Notes: generated by a model from the letters alone, not told the origin. A DNA stretch of 64,000 nt from Glutamicibacter soli (GCF_003309065.1 NZ_POAF01000001.1:496001-560000); one strand, 5' to 3'; positions 6,418 through 18,311 are shown, counted from the stretch's first letter. Program-made: numbers and translations.

Positions 6418-9078
6418 TCAGCCGCGCAGCGCCCGGCGGATGCTGTCGGTGCGCCGCTCGGCATTGCCGATGCTCAGCTTGACCCCGAGCACGCTGAGCG
6501 AATCGGTGGACACCGACACCGGGGCGAACTGCGCAATGGTGACTTCGGGGTGGTTGTCCTTGAACAGCGAGACCCGGGTGATGAAGTCCCGCAACGCGTC
6601 CAGGTCCACCGCCGGCAGTCCCTGGTAGCCGAAGAGCCGGGCGCTGCTGCGCGGCCGGTGCATCAGCCGGGCCAGGTCCGTGGCGGAGAACGGGGCGACC
6701 CCGTGCGCCCAGTCGTCGAGCAGGTTCACCGCGTCCCCGCTGAGCCCGAAGGAGACCACCGGGCCCAGCAGCGGGTCTTCCATGGCCTTCACCACGCAGG
6801 CCTGCCCGGCCGAAGCCATGGACTGCACCTCCAGCGAGTTGACGCCGTACTGCCGCATCAGCGCGCTCATGTGGGTGAAGTCAGCGCGCAGGGATTCGGC
6901 ATCGGGGATGTTCAGGCGCACCCCGCCCAGGTCCAGGCGTTGGCGCAGATCCGGGTCGTTGGCCTTGAGCACCACCGGCCAGCCCAGCTCGTCGGCGGCG
7001 TCGACCGCCTCCTGCGCGGTATGCACCACCTGGGAGGGGAAGATGTTGATGCCGTAGAAGCCCAGCAGCTTCGTGGTCTGCTCGGTGCTCAGCTGGCGCA
7101 GCTCCGTGCCGGGGATCCCGGCGGAGAGCTCGTGCAGGTAGTCCGCGGCGGCCTCGACCTGCAGCCCCTCGGGCTCGACCAGCGGCTCGAAGGGGATGTC
7201 GAGCCATTGGCGATAGCCGTGGGCCTTGCCCAGCGCCCCGGCGGCGGAGGTCGGCGAGGTGTAGACCGGCACCCCGTGGTGCACTCCCCCAGCGATCTTC
7301 CGGTCGATCTGCCCAGGCAGCACGGTGATGACCGGCTTGGGCTGGGTGGAGAATTCCCTGAGCACCTCAAGCACCGCGTCGGTGGAGATGCCCGAGTAGG
7401 ACAGGTGGGCGAGGATCACCGAGTGCACGTCGGGATTCGCGACCAATTCGGCGACCCGTTCGCGCAGCTTCGGCAGCACCCGCGACTGGCCCAGCGTGTA
7501 GTCCAGTTCCCGGGGTTCGGCGGTGGCATTCAAATTGCAGGCCTCCGCGACGTCGCAGACCACCTCGGCCAAGGTCAGCGAGTTGGAGAGCACCGCGACA
7601 TTCGGCCCGGCCGGTGCCTTGTAGACCGAGAGCAGGCCGGCCACGTCCATGAGCTCTTCCACGGACTGCACGCGAATCACCCCGGATTGGCGCAGCATCG
7701 CGTTCAGGGCGCCAGGCGGAGCCTGGCCCACGCGCACCGAGTGCCCCGGCGGCAGGCGGCGGCCCAGCAGGTCCGACTTGGCCACGATGACCGGCTTGCT
7801 GCGGGCCAGGCGACGGGCGATGCGGGCGAACTTGCGCGGGTTGCCGAAGGATTCAAGGTGCATGGCGACCAGGTCGGTGCGCGGGTCGTCCTCGAAGTAC
7901 TGCATGGCGTCGTTGCCGGAGACGTCGGCGCGCAGCCCGGCTGAGATGGAGCTGCTCACGCCCACTCCGTGCTGCACGCTGACCCCCTGGAGGATCGCGC
8001 CCATGGAGGCGGACTGGCTGAACAGGCCCACGTTGCCGGCGGTGGGCTGCACCGTGGTGCCGGTGATGGCCATGCGGACCTCGGGGGCCGTGTTGATCAG
8101 GCCCAGCGAGGCCGGGCCCACCACACGCATGCCGTTGGCGCGCGCCAGCGAGACCAGCTCGCGCTGGGCGGCCAGCCCGTCGGCGTTCTCGTAGCCTGCG
8201 GTCATCAGCACCAGGCCCTTGACCCCGTGGGCGCCGCAGTCCTCGATGACGCCGGTGACCTGGTCGCGCGGCACGCAGATGACGGCCAGGTCCACCGGGC
8301 CGGGGATCTCGCTGACCTTGCCGTAGGCCATGTGGCCGCCGACTTCCAGCGCAGCGTCGTTCACCGCGTAGGTGGCCCCGGTGTAGCCGCCCTCGACCAG
8401 GCGGTCCAGCACGCTGTGCCCCAGCTTGCCCCAGGTCCGGCTGGCGCCGACCACCGCGATGGACTTCGGAGCCAGCAGGCCTGCCACCGAGCTGGCCTCG
8501 GCGCGGTGCTCGCGGGCCTCGGTCACCTCGCGGGAGCGTTCGGTCGGGTTGATCGGGAATTCGAGCATGACCACGCCGTCTTCGAAGTGGCGGGCCACCG
8601 CGTAGCCGGCCTCGGAGAAGACCGTAAGCATCTTGCGGTTCTCCGGGAGCACCTCGGCGGTGAAGCGGGTGATGTCGTTCTCGCGGGCCGCAGCGGCCAG
8701 GTGCTCAAGCAGGACCGATCCGATGCCGGTGCCTTGGTAGGCGTCGGACACGTTGAACGCGACTTCGGCTTCGGTGGGGTCGTCGAGCCGGTCGTAGCGG
8801 CCCACGCCAATGATGTTGCTGCCGCGGAAAACCGTAAAGGCGACGCGGTTCACATGGTCGACATTCGTGAACCGCTCAAGCTCTTTCGCGGTGAGCGCTG
8901 ACTTGTACGTAAAATAGCGTAGGTAAACCGAGGTTTCGGACTGCTTTTGATGCATGTCCTGCAAGGCCTGCGCATCAGCCGGGGTTATGGGCCGAAGATG
9001 TGCCGTAGTGCCATCCCGGAGCACCACGTCTGCTTCCCAATGGGCCGGATATGCCACCGAAAGTTTACGATCCACCAT
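6418..9078 (-). CDS. GNAT acetyltransferase fused to NDP-forming acyl-CoA synthetase domains (Pat-like)
   Basis: An 886-residue fusion related to protein lysine acetyltransferases of the Pat/PatZ type. An N-terminal GNAT domain (about 20-175) has the acetyl-CoA loop QGTGIG at 115-120. It is followed by a CoA-binding Rossmann domain (SIAVVGASRTWGKLG from about 206), two ligase-CoA domains (about 330-620), and a C-terminal ATP-grasp domain (about 650-885, with VVLKANDPDLRQRLDLGGV). The order GNAT first, synthetase last is the actinobacterial arrangement, inverted relative to Salmonella Pat. A histidine (H446) occurs where active synthetases carry the phosphohistidine loop, but the surrounding motif is changed. 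Likely role: acetyl-CoA-dependent control of metabolic enzymes. Leaderless-type start at 9078. Confidence 0.88.
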   Translation of the reverse strand: MVDRKLSVAYPAHWEADVVLRDGTTAHLRPITPADAQALQDMHQKQSETSVYLRYFTYKSALTAKELERFTNVDHVNRVAFTVFRGSNIIGVGRYDRLDDPTEAEVAFNVSDAYQGTGIGSVLLEHLAAAARENDITRFTAEVLPENRKMLTVFSEAGYAVARHFEDGVVMLEFPINPTERSREVTEAREHRAEASSVAGLLAPKSIAVVGASRTWGKLGHSVLDRLVEGGYTGATYAVNDAALEVGGHMAYGKVSEIPGPVDLAVICVPRDQVTGVIEDCGAHGVKGLVLMTAGYENADGLAAQRELVSLARANGMRVVGPASLGLINTAPEVRMAITGTTVQPTAGNVGLFSQSASMGAILQGVSVQHGVGVSSSISAGLRADVSGNDAMQYFEDDPRTDLVAMHLESFGNPRKFARIARRLARSKPVIVAKSDLLGRRLPPGHSVRVGQAPPGALNAMLRQSGVIRVQSVEELMDVAGLLSVYKAPAGPNVAVLSNSLTLAEVVCDVAEACNLNATAEPRELDYTLGQSRVLPKLRERVAELVANPDVHSVILAHLSYSGISTDAVLEVLREFSTQPKPVITVLPGQIDRKIAGGVHHGVPVYTSPTSAAGALGKAHGYRQWLDIPFEPLVEPEGLQVEAAADYLHELSAGIPGTELRQLSTEQTTKLLGFYGINIFPSQVVHTAQEAVDAADELGWPVVLKANDPDLRQRLDLGGVRLNIPDAESLRADFTHMSALMRQYGVNSLEVQSMASAGQACVVKAMEDPLLGPVVSFGLSGDAVNLLDDWAHGVAPFSATDLARLMHRPRSSARLFGYQGLPAVDLDALRDFITRVSLFKDNHPEVTIAQFAPVSVSTDSLSVLGVKLSIGNAERRTDSIRRALRG

Positions 9079-9084
9079 AGGCTT

Positions 9085-9090
9085 AGGATA
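9085..9090 (-). promoter_or_regulatory. -10 element (TATCCT) for the GNAT/acyl-CoA synthetase gene
   Basis: TATCCT is followed by 6 bases (AAGCCT) and the ATG at 9078 on the minus strand; no ribosome site fits between them. Confidence 0.55.
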
Positions 9091-9177
9091 GTCGCGACTT
9101 CGACGTTGTGCCCAGCAGGAACACGAACAGCCGGCGACTTAAGCAAAAAGTTATGCAGATGAAGGAATTACAGGTTC

Positions 9178-11808
<2,631 letters not shown>

Positions 11809-11848
11809 CGGTTTCCGCCGGCCAACGGTGGTTGGCCCCCGGCAGCAG

Positions 11849-11891
11849 ACAAGCCCGGGACCGGTTCGCGCTGAACCGGTCCCGGGCTTGT
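11849..11891. terminator. Strong bidirectional terminator between parC and cydDC
   Basis: A perfect 19-bp inverted repeat (arms 11849-11867 and 11873-11891) around a 5-base loop GCGCT, placed between convergent parC and cydDC. No long T-run follows, but the stem is very stable. Confidence 0.8.
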
Positions 11892-11926
11892 CCGCGTTGT
11901 GGCTGGCCACTCGGAGCCGCGAGCCG

Positions 11927-14900
11927 TCAGCTGGCGGGAGCCAGCTTGGCCTGCAGCCGGATCTGTCCTTGGCATTCGCGGGCGAGCTGCTCGTCATGGG
12001 TGATCAGCACGACGGTGCGCCCTTCGAGCGCGCCGCGCAGGGTCTGCATCAATTCCACGGATTCGTCTTGGCCCAGGTGCGCGGTGGGCTCGTCCAGCAG
12101 GATCACCTGGTGCCCGCCCACCAGGGCGCGGGCCACGGCGAGCTTGCAGCGTTGGCCGCCGGAAAGCCGGTGGCCCCCGGAGCCGATACGCGTGTCCAGT
12201 CCCCCGGGCTGCTCGGCAAGCCAGCCGCCCAGGCCCACCTGCTGCAGCACGTCCTGGAGCTGGTCGTCGGAAACCTGCACCTCGTCCGCGGCGCCCAAGA
12301 GCAGGTTGCGGCGCAGCGTGGAGTCGAACAGGTGCGCTTCCTGCGGGCACCAGGCCACCGAATCCAGGTTCGCCGCGGCGAACTGGTGTTCCCGGCCGTC
12401 CGCATCCAGCGCGGCCAGGCGCCCGCCCTCCAGCGGCAGCGCCCCGAGCAGCGCGGTTAGCACCGTGGACTTGCCCGAGCCGGACGGCCCGGTCAGCGCG
12501 GTCCACTGGCCCGGTTCGATGCGGGCGGTCAGCTGCTCGATCACCGGGGCCTGCGGCCCGTAACCAAGCGACACGTCCTCCAGCACGAAGCCGCGGACAG
12601 CTGGCGCGCCGGCCGGGGAGGTCTCCCGCAGCCCGGCCTGGCCTTCGGCTGCGCTGCCCCCGACTCCGCGCGAGGCGAGGGTCGTGGTCAGTTCCTTCAG
12701 CGCCCTGCCCTGCTGCACGGCGCTCAGCGCGGCGGTGGCGGATTCGCCCAGGGCCAGGGCCATGAGCACGGCGAGCGCGGTGAAGGAGGCCGAGCTGGTG
12801 GATAGCTCCGCGAAGGCGACGGCCAGCGCGCCGGTCAGCAGCGCACCCAGGGCCGGGGCGAGGCCCTGGCCGAGCGCGTGGCGCCGGGCAGCCGAGGTGT
12901 TCTCGGATTCGGCGATGGCAAGCTTGTCCAGCACCCGGGCCAGCGACCCATAGGCGCGCAGCGCGCCCTGGTTGCGCAGGATGCCCAGCACGGCTTGGTT
13001 CACATTCAGCCGGTGGGCCAGCTGCCGGGCCAGGTGCAGGCCTTCGACTCGGCGCACGAGCCAGCGGCCTGGGAAGGCCAGCAGCAGTCCGGCGGCCAGC
13101 GCGGCCCAGCCGAAAGCGGGCTGGATGTAGAACAACACAGCGATGCCGGCGGCCCAGACGGCGACGGCCTGGATCGGCGGGAAGAGCACGCGGGCCAGCA
13201 GGTCGCGCAGCTCGTCGACCTCAGCCAGCAGGAAGCGCAGCACCACCGAGGAGCGGCTGACCAGTCCCCAGCGGGCGGGGTTGGCGACCATGGAGGTCCA
13301 GATCTTCTCACGCAGCGCCCCGGCGTAGCCGAGCACGGCGTCGTGGATGGCCAGCTGTTCCAGGTAGCGGAAGGCGGCGCGGCCGATGCCCAGGGTGCGG
13401 ACCATGACGAAGGCGACGGTCAAGTGCAAGATGGCCGGCTGGTAGCTGGATTCGACGATCAGCCATCCACTCAGTGCGGACAGGGCCACGGCGCACAGGA
13501 TGCCGAGGGTGCCGTAGACCGCTGCCTTGCGGGCCGGGGCGTAGCCGGAGAACAGCTCGCGCAGCGGATTGAAGCGCGGTGCGGGGCCGGCTGAAGCCGT
13601 TGGCGCAGCGGACGCCTGGGCTGACGGGGCCGCAGCCTGCCGGTTCACGAAGTCCCGGGCAGGCTGCGAAGCCTGCGGCGCGCCCTTCTCGCTGGCCTGC
13701 GACGGGTTGGCGGCCAGCAGCGGGTCGTGGCTGGCAACCAGCACGGCGGTGCCGGCCGGAAGCTCGGCCAGCACCTGGCGTACGGCAGCGGCGTTGGCCA
13801 TATCCAGATGGGCGGTGGGCTCGTCGGCCAGCAGCAGGCGGCAGTCTGGCACGCTGTGCAGGCGCAGCACGGCGCGCAGCACCTCCAGCCGGCGCAGCTC
13901 GCCCGGCGAGTATTCGGCGATCTGCCGCGGCAGCATGGTCTCGAGTTCCAGCCGGGCCGCCAGCTCGGCGACCAGCCGCTCCTCGGCGTCCGGGACGTCC
14001 TGGGCCAGCTGGGCCTCGCCGGTGGCGGCGTTGAACTGCGGGTGCTGGCTGATGACTGCCAGCTGGCTGCCCACATAGACCTGGCCGCTGACGCGGGCCG
14101 CATCGAAGCTGTTGTCGCTAGTGGAGGCCTCGGCGACCAGGCGCAGCACGGTGGTCTTGCCGGTGCCGCTGGCGGTGGACAGCAGCTTGCGCTCCCCCGG
14201 CATCAGGGTGAGGTCCAGGTGCTCGTGCACCGGTTCTCCCGCGCGGTAGCCGATGGACACGTCGCGCAGTTCCAGCAGGCTGCCCGGGGTCGCGGGTACC
14301 AGCGAGAGGATCTGGTGGTTTTCCTGTTCGGCGGTGATGGCCTGGTAGCGCTGGTAGGAGGCCAGCCCGTCGTCGGCGGCGTGGTAGGCGGAGCCGACCT
14401 CGCGCAGCGCGGAAAACAGCTCCGGGGCGAGGATCAGGATGATCAGGCCCGGAGCCAGGTCCATGCTGCCGCCGACCAGGCGCACGCCGATCATCACTGC
14501 CAGCACCGCCACTGACAGGGTGGAGATCAGTTCCAGCCAGAAGCTGGAGAGGAACACGGTTTTGAGATTGGCCATGGTGGCCTGGCGGTACTTTTCGCTG
14601 ACCGCGGCGATGGCGTTGCCGTGGCGGCGGGCGCGGCCCAGGCCCAGCAGGGCGGGCAGGCCCTGGGCCAGCTCGTACATCTGGTGGGCCAGCGCGTCGA
14701 GCTTGGACTGCGAGGCGGCCAGGGTGTCCTGGGTGTGCAGGCCGATCAGGGCCATGAACACCGGGACCAGCGGGATGGTCAGCAGCAGCACCACCGCGCT
14801 GATCCAGTCCAGGGACAGGATGTAGATGCCCAGCAGCGCTGGGAGCACCATGGCTCCGATGAGCGCCGGGATGAATTTGGTGAAGTAGTCGTCGAGCTTG

Positions 14901-15271
14901 TCGATGCCGTGGCTTGCCAGGGTTGCGGTGACCGGCACCGAGTGGTCGGCCGAGTCGGCCGGGACGATGCCCGGCCGGCTCGCCGCGGTGCGCACCAAGG
15001 TGGCGCGCATCCGCTCCTTGGCACCCAGCCCCATGCGCCGCGCCCCGGTGTTCAGGCCCCATACCCCGGCGGCGCGGCCCAGCACGCCGGCGGCGGCCAG
15101 AACCAGCAGCGCCGGGGTATTGCCGGTGCCGGAGGCCATGTTCGCGATCCACTGGCCCAGGCCGTAGGCGGCGAGCACCAGTCCGGCGGTCTTGAGCACC
15201 GAGAACACGGTGAGGACCACGATCTGGCGTGGAGCGATCAGCTCTCGGGGCAGGAAGCGCGGTGTGCGCAT
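11927..15271 (-). CDS. cydDC: Fused thiol-reductant ABC exporter CydDC
   Basis: A single 1114-residue protein joining CydD and CydC, the ABC exporter that moves cysteine/glutathione-type reductants out of the cytoplasm and is needed to assemble cytochrome bd. Each half has a membrane domain followed by an ATPase. Half 1: Walker A SGTGKTT near 367-374 and Walker B LLLADEPTAHLD near 480-490, with the signature changed to YSPGE. Half 2 starts after an Ala/Pro linker near 540-560: Walker A GPSGSGKST near 928-936, signature LSGGQ, Walker B ILLDEPTAHLG near 1060. The gene lies 36 bases behind cydB in the same operon. Fusion of the two subunits is known in actinobacteria. Confidence 0.93.
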   Translation of the reverse strand: MRTPRFLPRELIAPRQIVVLTVFSVLKTAGLVLAAYGLGQWIANMASGTGNTPALLVLAAAGVLGRAAGVWGLNTGARRMGLGAKERMRATLVRTAASRPGIVPADSADHSVPVTATLASHGIDKLDDYFTKFIPALIGAMVLPALLGIYILSLDWISAVVLLLTIPLVPVFMALIGLHTQDTLAASQSKLDALAHQMYELAQGLPALLGLGRARRHGNAIAAVSEKYRQATMANLKTVFLSSFWLELISTLSVAVLAVMIGVRLVGGSMDLAPGLIILILAPELFSALREVGSAYHAADDGLASYQRYQAITAEQENHQILSLVPATPGSLLELRDVSIGYRAGEPVHEHLDLTLMPGERKLLSTASGTGKTTVLRLVAEASTSDNSFDAARVSGQVYVGSQLAVISQHPQFNAATGEAQLAQDVPDAEERLVAELAARLELETMLPRQIAEYSPGELRRLEVLRAVLRLHSVPDCRLLLADEPTAHLDMANAAAVRQVLAELPAGTAVLVASHDPLLAANPSQASEKGAPQASQPARDFVNRQAAAPSAQASAAPTASAGPAPRFNPLRELFSGYAPARKAAVYGTLGILCAVALSALSGWLIVESSYQPAILHLTVAFVMVRTLGIGRAAFRYLEQLAIHDAVLGYAGALREKIWTSMVANPARWGLVSRSSVVLRFLLAEVDELRDLLARVLFPPIQAVAVWAAGIAVLFYIQPAFGWAALAAGLLLAFPGRWLVRRVEGLHLARQLAHRLNVNQAVLGILRNQGALRAYGSLARVLDKLAIAESENTSAARRHALGQGLAPALGALLTGALAVAFAELSTSSASFTALAVLMALALGESATAALSAVQQGRALKELTTTLASRGVGGSAAEGQAGLRETSPAGAPAVRGFVLEDVSLGYGPQAPVIEQLTARIEPGQWTALTGPSGSGKSTVLTALLGALPLEGGRLAALDADGREHQFAAANLDSVAWCPQEAHLFDSTLRRNLLLGAADEVQVSDDQLQDVLQQVGLGGWLAEQPGGLDTRIGSGGHRLSGGQRCKLAVARALVGGHQVILLDEPTAHLGQDESVELMQTLRGALEGRTVVLITHDEQLARECQGQIRLQAKLAPAS

Positions 15272-15307
15272 GGGGTGCGTTCCTTTCGGTCGCCGCGGTG
15301 GGGTGTG

Positions 15308-16333
15308 CTACTTGACGATCGGTTCCGGGTGGTGCGCCTCGGGGATGTGCTCCTCCTTGACGCGCTTGCGGAAGACCCAGTAGCTCCAGGACTGGTAGGC
15401 CAGCACCAGCGGGACGCCGAAGGCCGCCACGATGCTCATCAGCTTCAGCGTGTAGGCCGAGCTGGAGGCCGTGTAGATCGTCAGGTCGAAGGCCGGGTCC
15501 AGGGTGGAGGGCAGCACGACGGGGAACGCCGCAGTGAAGATCGCCGCCACCCCGGCGGCGAGCATCACGCCCAAAGCGATGAACGAGACGCCTTCGCGTC
15601 CGGCGCGGGCGGTGACGATGCTGACGACCAGGGCTAGCGCCGCGGCGGCCAGCAGGGCCCAAGCCACTGCCGAGTCATTGTCCAGCAGCACCATCAATAC
15701 CCAGGCCACCAGCGGCAGCACGGCCAGCGGCAGCCAGCGGGTGAACAGCCTGCCGGCGCGTTCGCGGACCGGGCCGTCGGTCTTCAGCCGGACGAAGGCC
15801 AGCGCGTGGATCCAGCAGAAGGCCACGACCGCCACGCCGCCGAGCACTGCGTACCAGGTCAACCACGCGAACGGTCCGCCCACGCGGTCGCCGTTCTCGT
15901 TCAGCGGCAGGCCCAGGGTGGTCAGCGCCAGCATGGCGCCCACGCCGAAGGCCGCGACCAGCGAGCCGTAGCCTAGGGCTGCGTCCCACAGCTTGCGCGA
16001 GCGTTCGGTCTTCGCCTTGCCGCGGTACTCGATGGACACGGCGCGGAAGATCAGCGCCACGAGCACGAGCGTCAGCGGGATGTACAGTGCCGAGAACAGC
16101 GAGGCGTACCAGTGAGGGAATGCAGCGAAGGTGGCGCCGCCGGCGGTGAGCAGCCAGACTTCGTTGCCGTCCCAGACCGGGCCGATGGTGTTCAGCAGGA
16201 CGCGCTTGCGCTTCTCGCTGTTCCTGCCCAGGCCGATGAGCATGCCCACGCCCAGGTCGAAGCCTTCCAGGAAGAGGTAGCCGCACCAGAGCACAGCGAT
16301 GAGGATGAACCAGAGAGCTGGTAGCCAATCCAT
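15308..16333 (-). CDS. cydB: Cytochrome bd ubiquinol/menaquinol oxidase subunit II
   Basis: The 341-residue second subunit of the membrane-bound bd-type terminal oxidase, which passes quinol electrons to oxygen with high affinity. The N-terminus matches the family (LPALWFILIAVLWCGYLFLEGFDLGVG), with conserved acidic residues D26 and the WDGNEVW motif (D55, E58) of the proton route. About eight to nine hydrophobic segments follow, ending in LMSIVAAFGVPLVLAYQSWSYWVF. It starts 27 bases after the cydA stop and is followed by cydDC, giving a complete cydAB-DC operon. Confidence 0.96.
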   Translation of the reverse strand: MDWLPALWFILIAVLWCGYLFLEGFDLGVGMLIGLGRNSEKRKRVLLNTIGPVWDGNEVWLLTAGGATFAAFPHWYASLFSALYIPLTLVLVALIFRAVSIEYRGKAKTERSRKLWDAALGYGSLVAAFGVGAMLALTTLGLPLNENGDRVGGPFAWLTWYAVLGGVAVVAFCWIHALAFVRLKTDGPVRERAGRLFTRWLPLAVLPLVAWVLMVLLDNDSAVAWALLAAAALALVVSIVTARAGREGVSFIALGVMLAAGVAAIFTAAFPVVLPSTLDPAFDLTIYTASSSAYTLKLMSIVAAFGVPLVLAYQSWSYWVFRKRVKEEHIPEAHHPEPIVK

Positions 16334-16360
16334 GGTGTTTCTCCTATGTTCTGCGCGGGT

Positions 16361-17962
16361 CTAGTAGGCGAAGGCGAGCACGTCGCCGTCGTCGTTCTTG
16401 TCGTGTGCCGGGCCGTCGGCGTCATCCTTGTCGGAGGCCGCGTTCAGCTCCGGCATGGCCGAGCCGACGCCGCCCCGGATGTACCGGGTGAGCAGGACCA
16501 GTTCAACTACCAGCAGCACGCCGTAGACGAGGGTCAGGGTGATCAGCGAGAAGAGCATCTCCCCGGCGCTGACCGTCGGCGAAACCGAGGCCGCGGTGTA
16601 CATGAAGACCTGGTCGATGCCGCCCATCTGCGGGTTCGGCGCCACGGTGAAGGGCTGGCGTCCCATTTCGGTGAAGATCCAGCCTGCCGAGTTCGCACCA
16701 AACGGGGCCGCGATGCTCAGCAGCGCCAGGCGGGAGAGCCACTTGCTCTGCGGCACGGTGCCCTTGCGGGTCAGCCACAGGGCCAGAGCCGCGGTGAGCG
16801 CGGACAGACCGCCCAGGGTGATCATCAGACGGAAGCCCCAGTAGGTGACTTCCATGACCGGCAGGTAATTGATCTCCTGGCCTGCGTACGGGCCGAAGTT
16901 CGGGTCCTCCGGATAGTACTTGCCGTATTTCTCCTGGTATTCGGGGATCAGTGTGTTCACGCCCTTGACCTCAGTGGTGAAGTCGCCGTTGGCCAGGAAG
17001 GACAGCAGGCCAGGCAGTTCAAAGGTGGCCACGATGTCTGCACAGTTGGTGGAGCCCGGAGAGGTGATATCTCCCAGGGTGAGCACCGAGAAGCCGGTGC
17101 CGTCATGGCAGGCTGCTTCGGCGGAAGCCATCTTCATTGGCTGCTGCTCGAACATGAGCTTGGCCTGTTCGTGGCCGGTCAGTGCCACGCCGAGGAACGA
17201 GACCATGGCGACGACGGCGCCGATGCGCAGCGACTTGATCCACACGTGGTAGTCGGTCTTGTCGCGGCTCTTGCCCTTGCTCAGGTCCTGCCCGACGACA
17301 ACGCGTCCCTGGGAGTCGACGGAATCGATGCCTTCCTTGCGGCGGCGGTAGAGGTGGAACCAGGAGATGCCCAGCAGGAAACCGCCGGCGACGGCGAATG
17401 CGCCGAAGAGCGTGTGCGGGAAGGTGATCAGCGCGGTGTTGTTGGTGAAGACCGCCCAGGCGTCGGTCATGACGGCCTTGCCGTCGATGATCTCAGCGCC
17501 GACCGGGTGCTGCATCCACGAGTTGGCGACCAGGATGAAGTAGGCCGAGAGCAGCGAAGCCAGCGCCGCGGCCCAGATCGTGGCAAGGTGGGCCAGCTTG
17601 GGAAGCTTCTTCCAGCCGAAGATCCATAACCCGAGGAAGGTCGATTCGACGAAGAAAGCCAGGAGGGCTTCCATGGCCAGCGGAGCGCCGAACACGTCGC
17701 CGACATAGCGGCTGTATTCGCTCCAGGCCATGCCGAACTGGAATTCCTGGACGATGCCGGTGGCAACGCCCATGATGAAGTTGATCAGGAACAGCTTGCC
17801 CCAGAACTTGGTCATGCGCAGCCACTGCTCGTTGCCCGTGCGGTACCAGACGGTTTGAAGCACCGCCACGGTCAAGCCCAGGCCCAGCGTCAAGGGCACC
17901 ATCAAGAAGTGGTACACGGTTGTAATGCCAAATTGCCACCGGGCAATCTCTAATGCATCCAT
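16361..17962 (-). CDS. cydA: Cytochrome bd ubiquinol/menaquinol oxidase subunit I
   Basis: The 533-residue haem-bearing subunit of the bd oxidase. Visible features are the haem ligand H18 (ARWQFGITTVYHF), conserved acidic residues E98 and E106 (MEALLAFFVES), H183 in FPHTLFGAF, the GRQPF motif in the quinol region, and many membrane helices. The periplasmic Q-loop is of the short type. The tail is acidic and Asp-rich (DKDDADGPAHDKNDDGD). It is the first gene of the cyd operon. The 419-bp gap to the divergent blaI gene contains a predicted promoter bracketed by two palindromes, suggesting repression by the neighbouring BlaI-family protein. Confidence 0.96.
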   Translation of the reverse strand: MDALEIARWQFGITTVYHFLMVPLTLGLGLTVAVLQTVWYRTGNEQWLRMTKFWGKLFLINFIMGVATGIVQEFQFGMAWSEYSRYVGDVFGAPLAMEALLAFFVESTFLGLWIFGWKKLPKLAHLATIWAAALASLLSAYFILVANSWMQHPVGAEIIDGKAVMTDAWAVFTNNTALITFPHTLFGAFAVAGGFLLGISWFHLYRRRKEGIDSVDSQGRVVVGQDLSKGKSRDKTDYHVWIKSLRIGAVVAMVSFLGVALTGHEQAKLMFEQQPMKMASAEAACHDGTGFSVLTLGDITSPGSTNCADIVATFELPGLLSFLANGDFTTEVKGVNTLIPEYQEKYGKYYPEDPNFGPYAGQEINYLPVMEVTYWGFRLMITLGGLSALTAALALWLTRKGTVPQSKWLSRLALLSIAAPFGANSAGWIFTEMGRQPFTVAPNPQMGGIDQVFMYTAASVSPTVSAGEMLFSLITLTLVYGVLLVVELVLLTRYIRGGVGSAMPELNAASDKDDADGPAHDKNDDGDVLAFAY

Positions 17963-18005
17963 CGGGTCCTCTGTATATATGTGTCGCGAGTTGGTTGATT
18001 GCCAA

Positions 18006-18024
18006 CTTCTACGCCCCGTAGAAA
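18006..18024. promoter_or_regulatory. Palindrome 1 (candidate BlaI operator)
   Basis: CTTCTACG-CCC-CGTAGAAA: the arms match at 7 of 8 positions around a 3-base centre. It lies immediately downstream of the predicted cydA -10 on the minus strand, where a bound repressor would block initiation. Confidence 0.6.
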
Positions 18025-18051
18025 TTAGCTCCCGTGATCACCATAGTTCAA
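18024..18051 (-). promoter_or_regulatory. Predicted cydA promoter
   Basis: On the minus strand TTGAAC (18046-18051) is followed by 16 bases and GCTAAT (18024-18029), a fair match to a vegetative promoter. Palindromes 1 and 2 abut it on either side. Confidence 0.5.
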
Positions 18052-18070
18052 TTTCGACAACATGTAGAAA
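18052..18070. promoter_or_regulatory. Palindrome 2 (candidate BlaI operator)
   Basis: TTTCGACA-ACA-TGTAGAAA: arms match at 7 of 8 positions with the same 3-base spacer as palindrome 1. It directly abuts the predicted cydA -35 element; its centre is 46 bases from that of palindrome 1. Confidence 0.6.
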
Positions 18071-18258
18071 TCGCGTCGGCCATGTCACTCGCGCGGCCCG
18101 GAAATCTGGGAAGCAGCCCTTAAAAATCAGGTTCGGGCGATTCTAAACCCGTAAACCGTTTCACGTCCACGGAAATTAAATTCCCCAAGTCAGCAAAAAG
18201 TACCCTTCATAACTTCAGCCGGAACGCCGCAAATAGGAAACGGCGTGCTCACAGAGCT

Positions 18259-18277
18259 CTTTTACGGTACGTAGAAA
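18259..18277. promoter_or_regulatory. Palindrome 3 (candidate BlaI operator, autoregulation)
   Basis: CTTTTACG-GTA-CGTAGAAA: the right arm is identical to that of palindrome 1 and the left arm matches at 6 of 8 positions. It occupies the -35 region of the presumed blaI promoter. Confidence 0.55.
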
Positions 18278-18294
18278 TATTGGTCAAATGCCGC

Positions 18295-18300
18295 TACAAT
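18295..18300 (+). promoter_or_regulatory. Candidate blaI -10 element
   Basis: TACAAT lies 17 bases beyond palindrome 3, whose right arm fills the -35 position; no canonical -35 hexamer is present. Confidence 0.45.
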
Positions 18301-18311
18301 GAGATTTCCAA

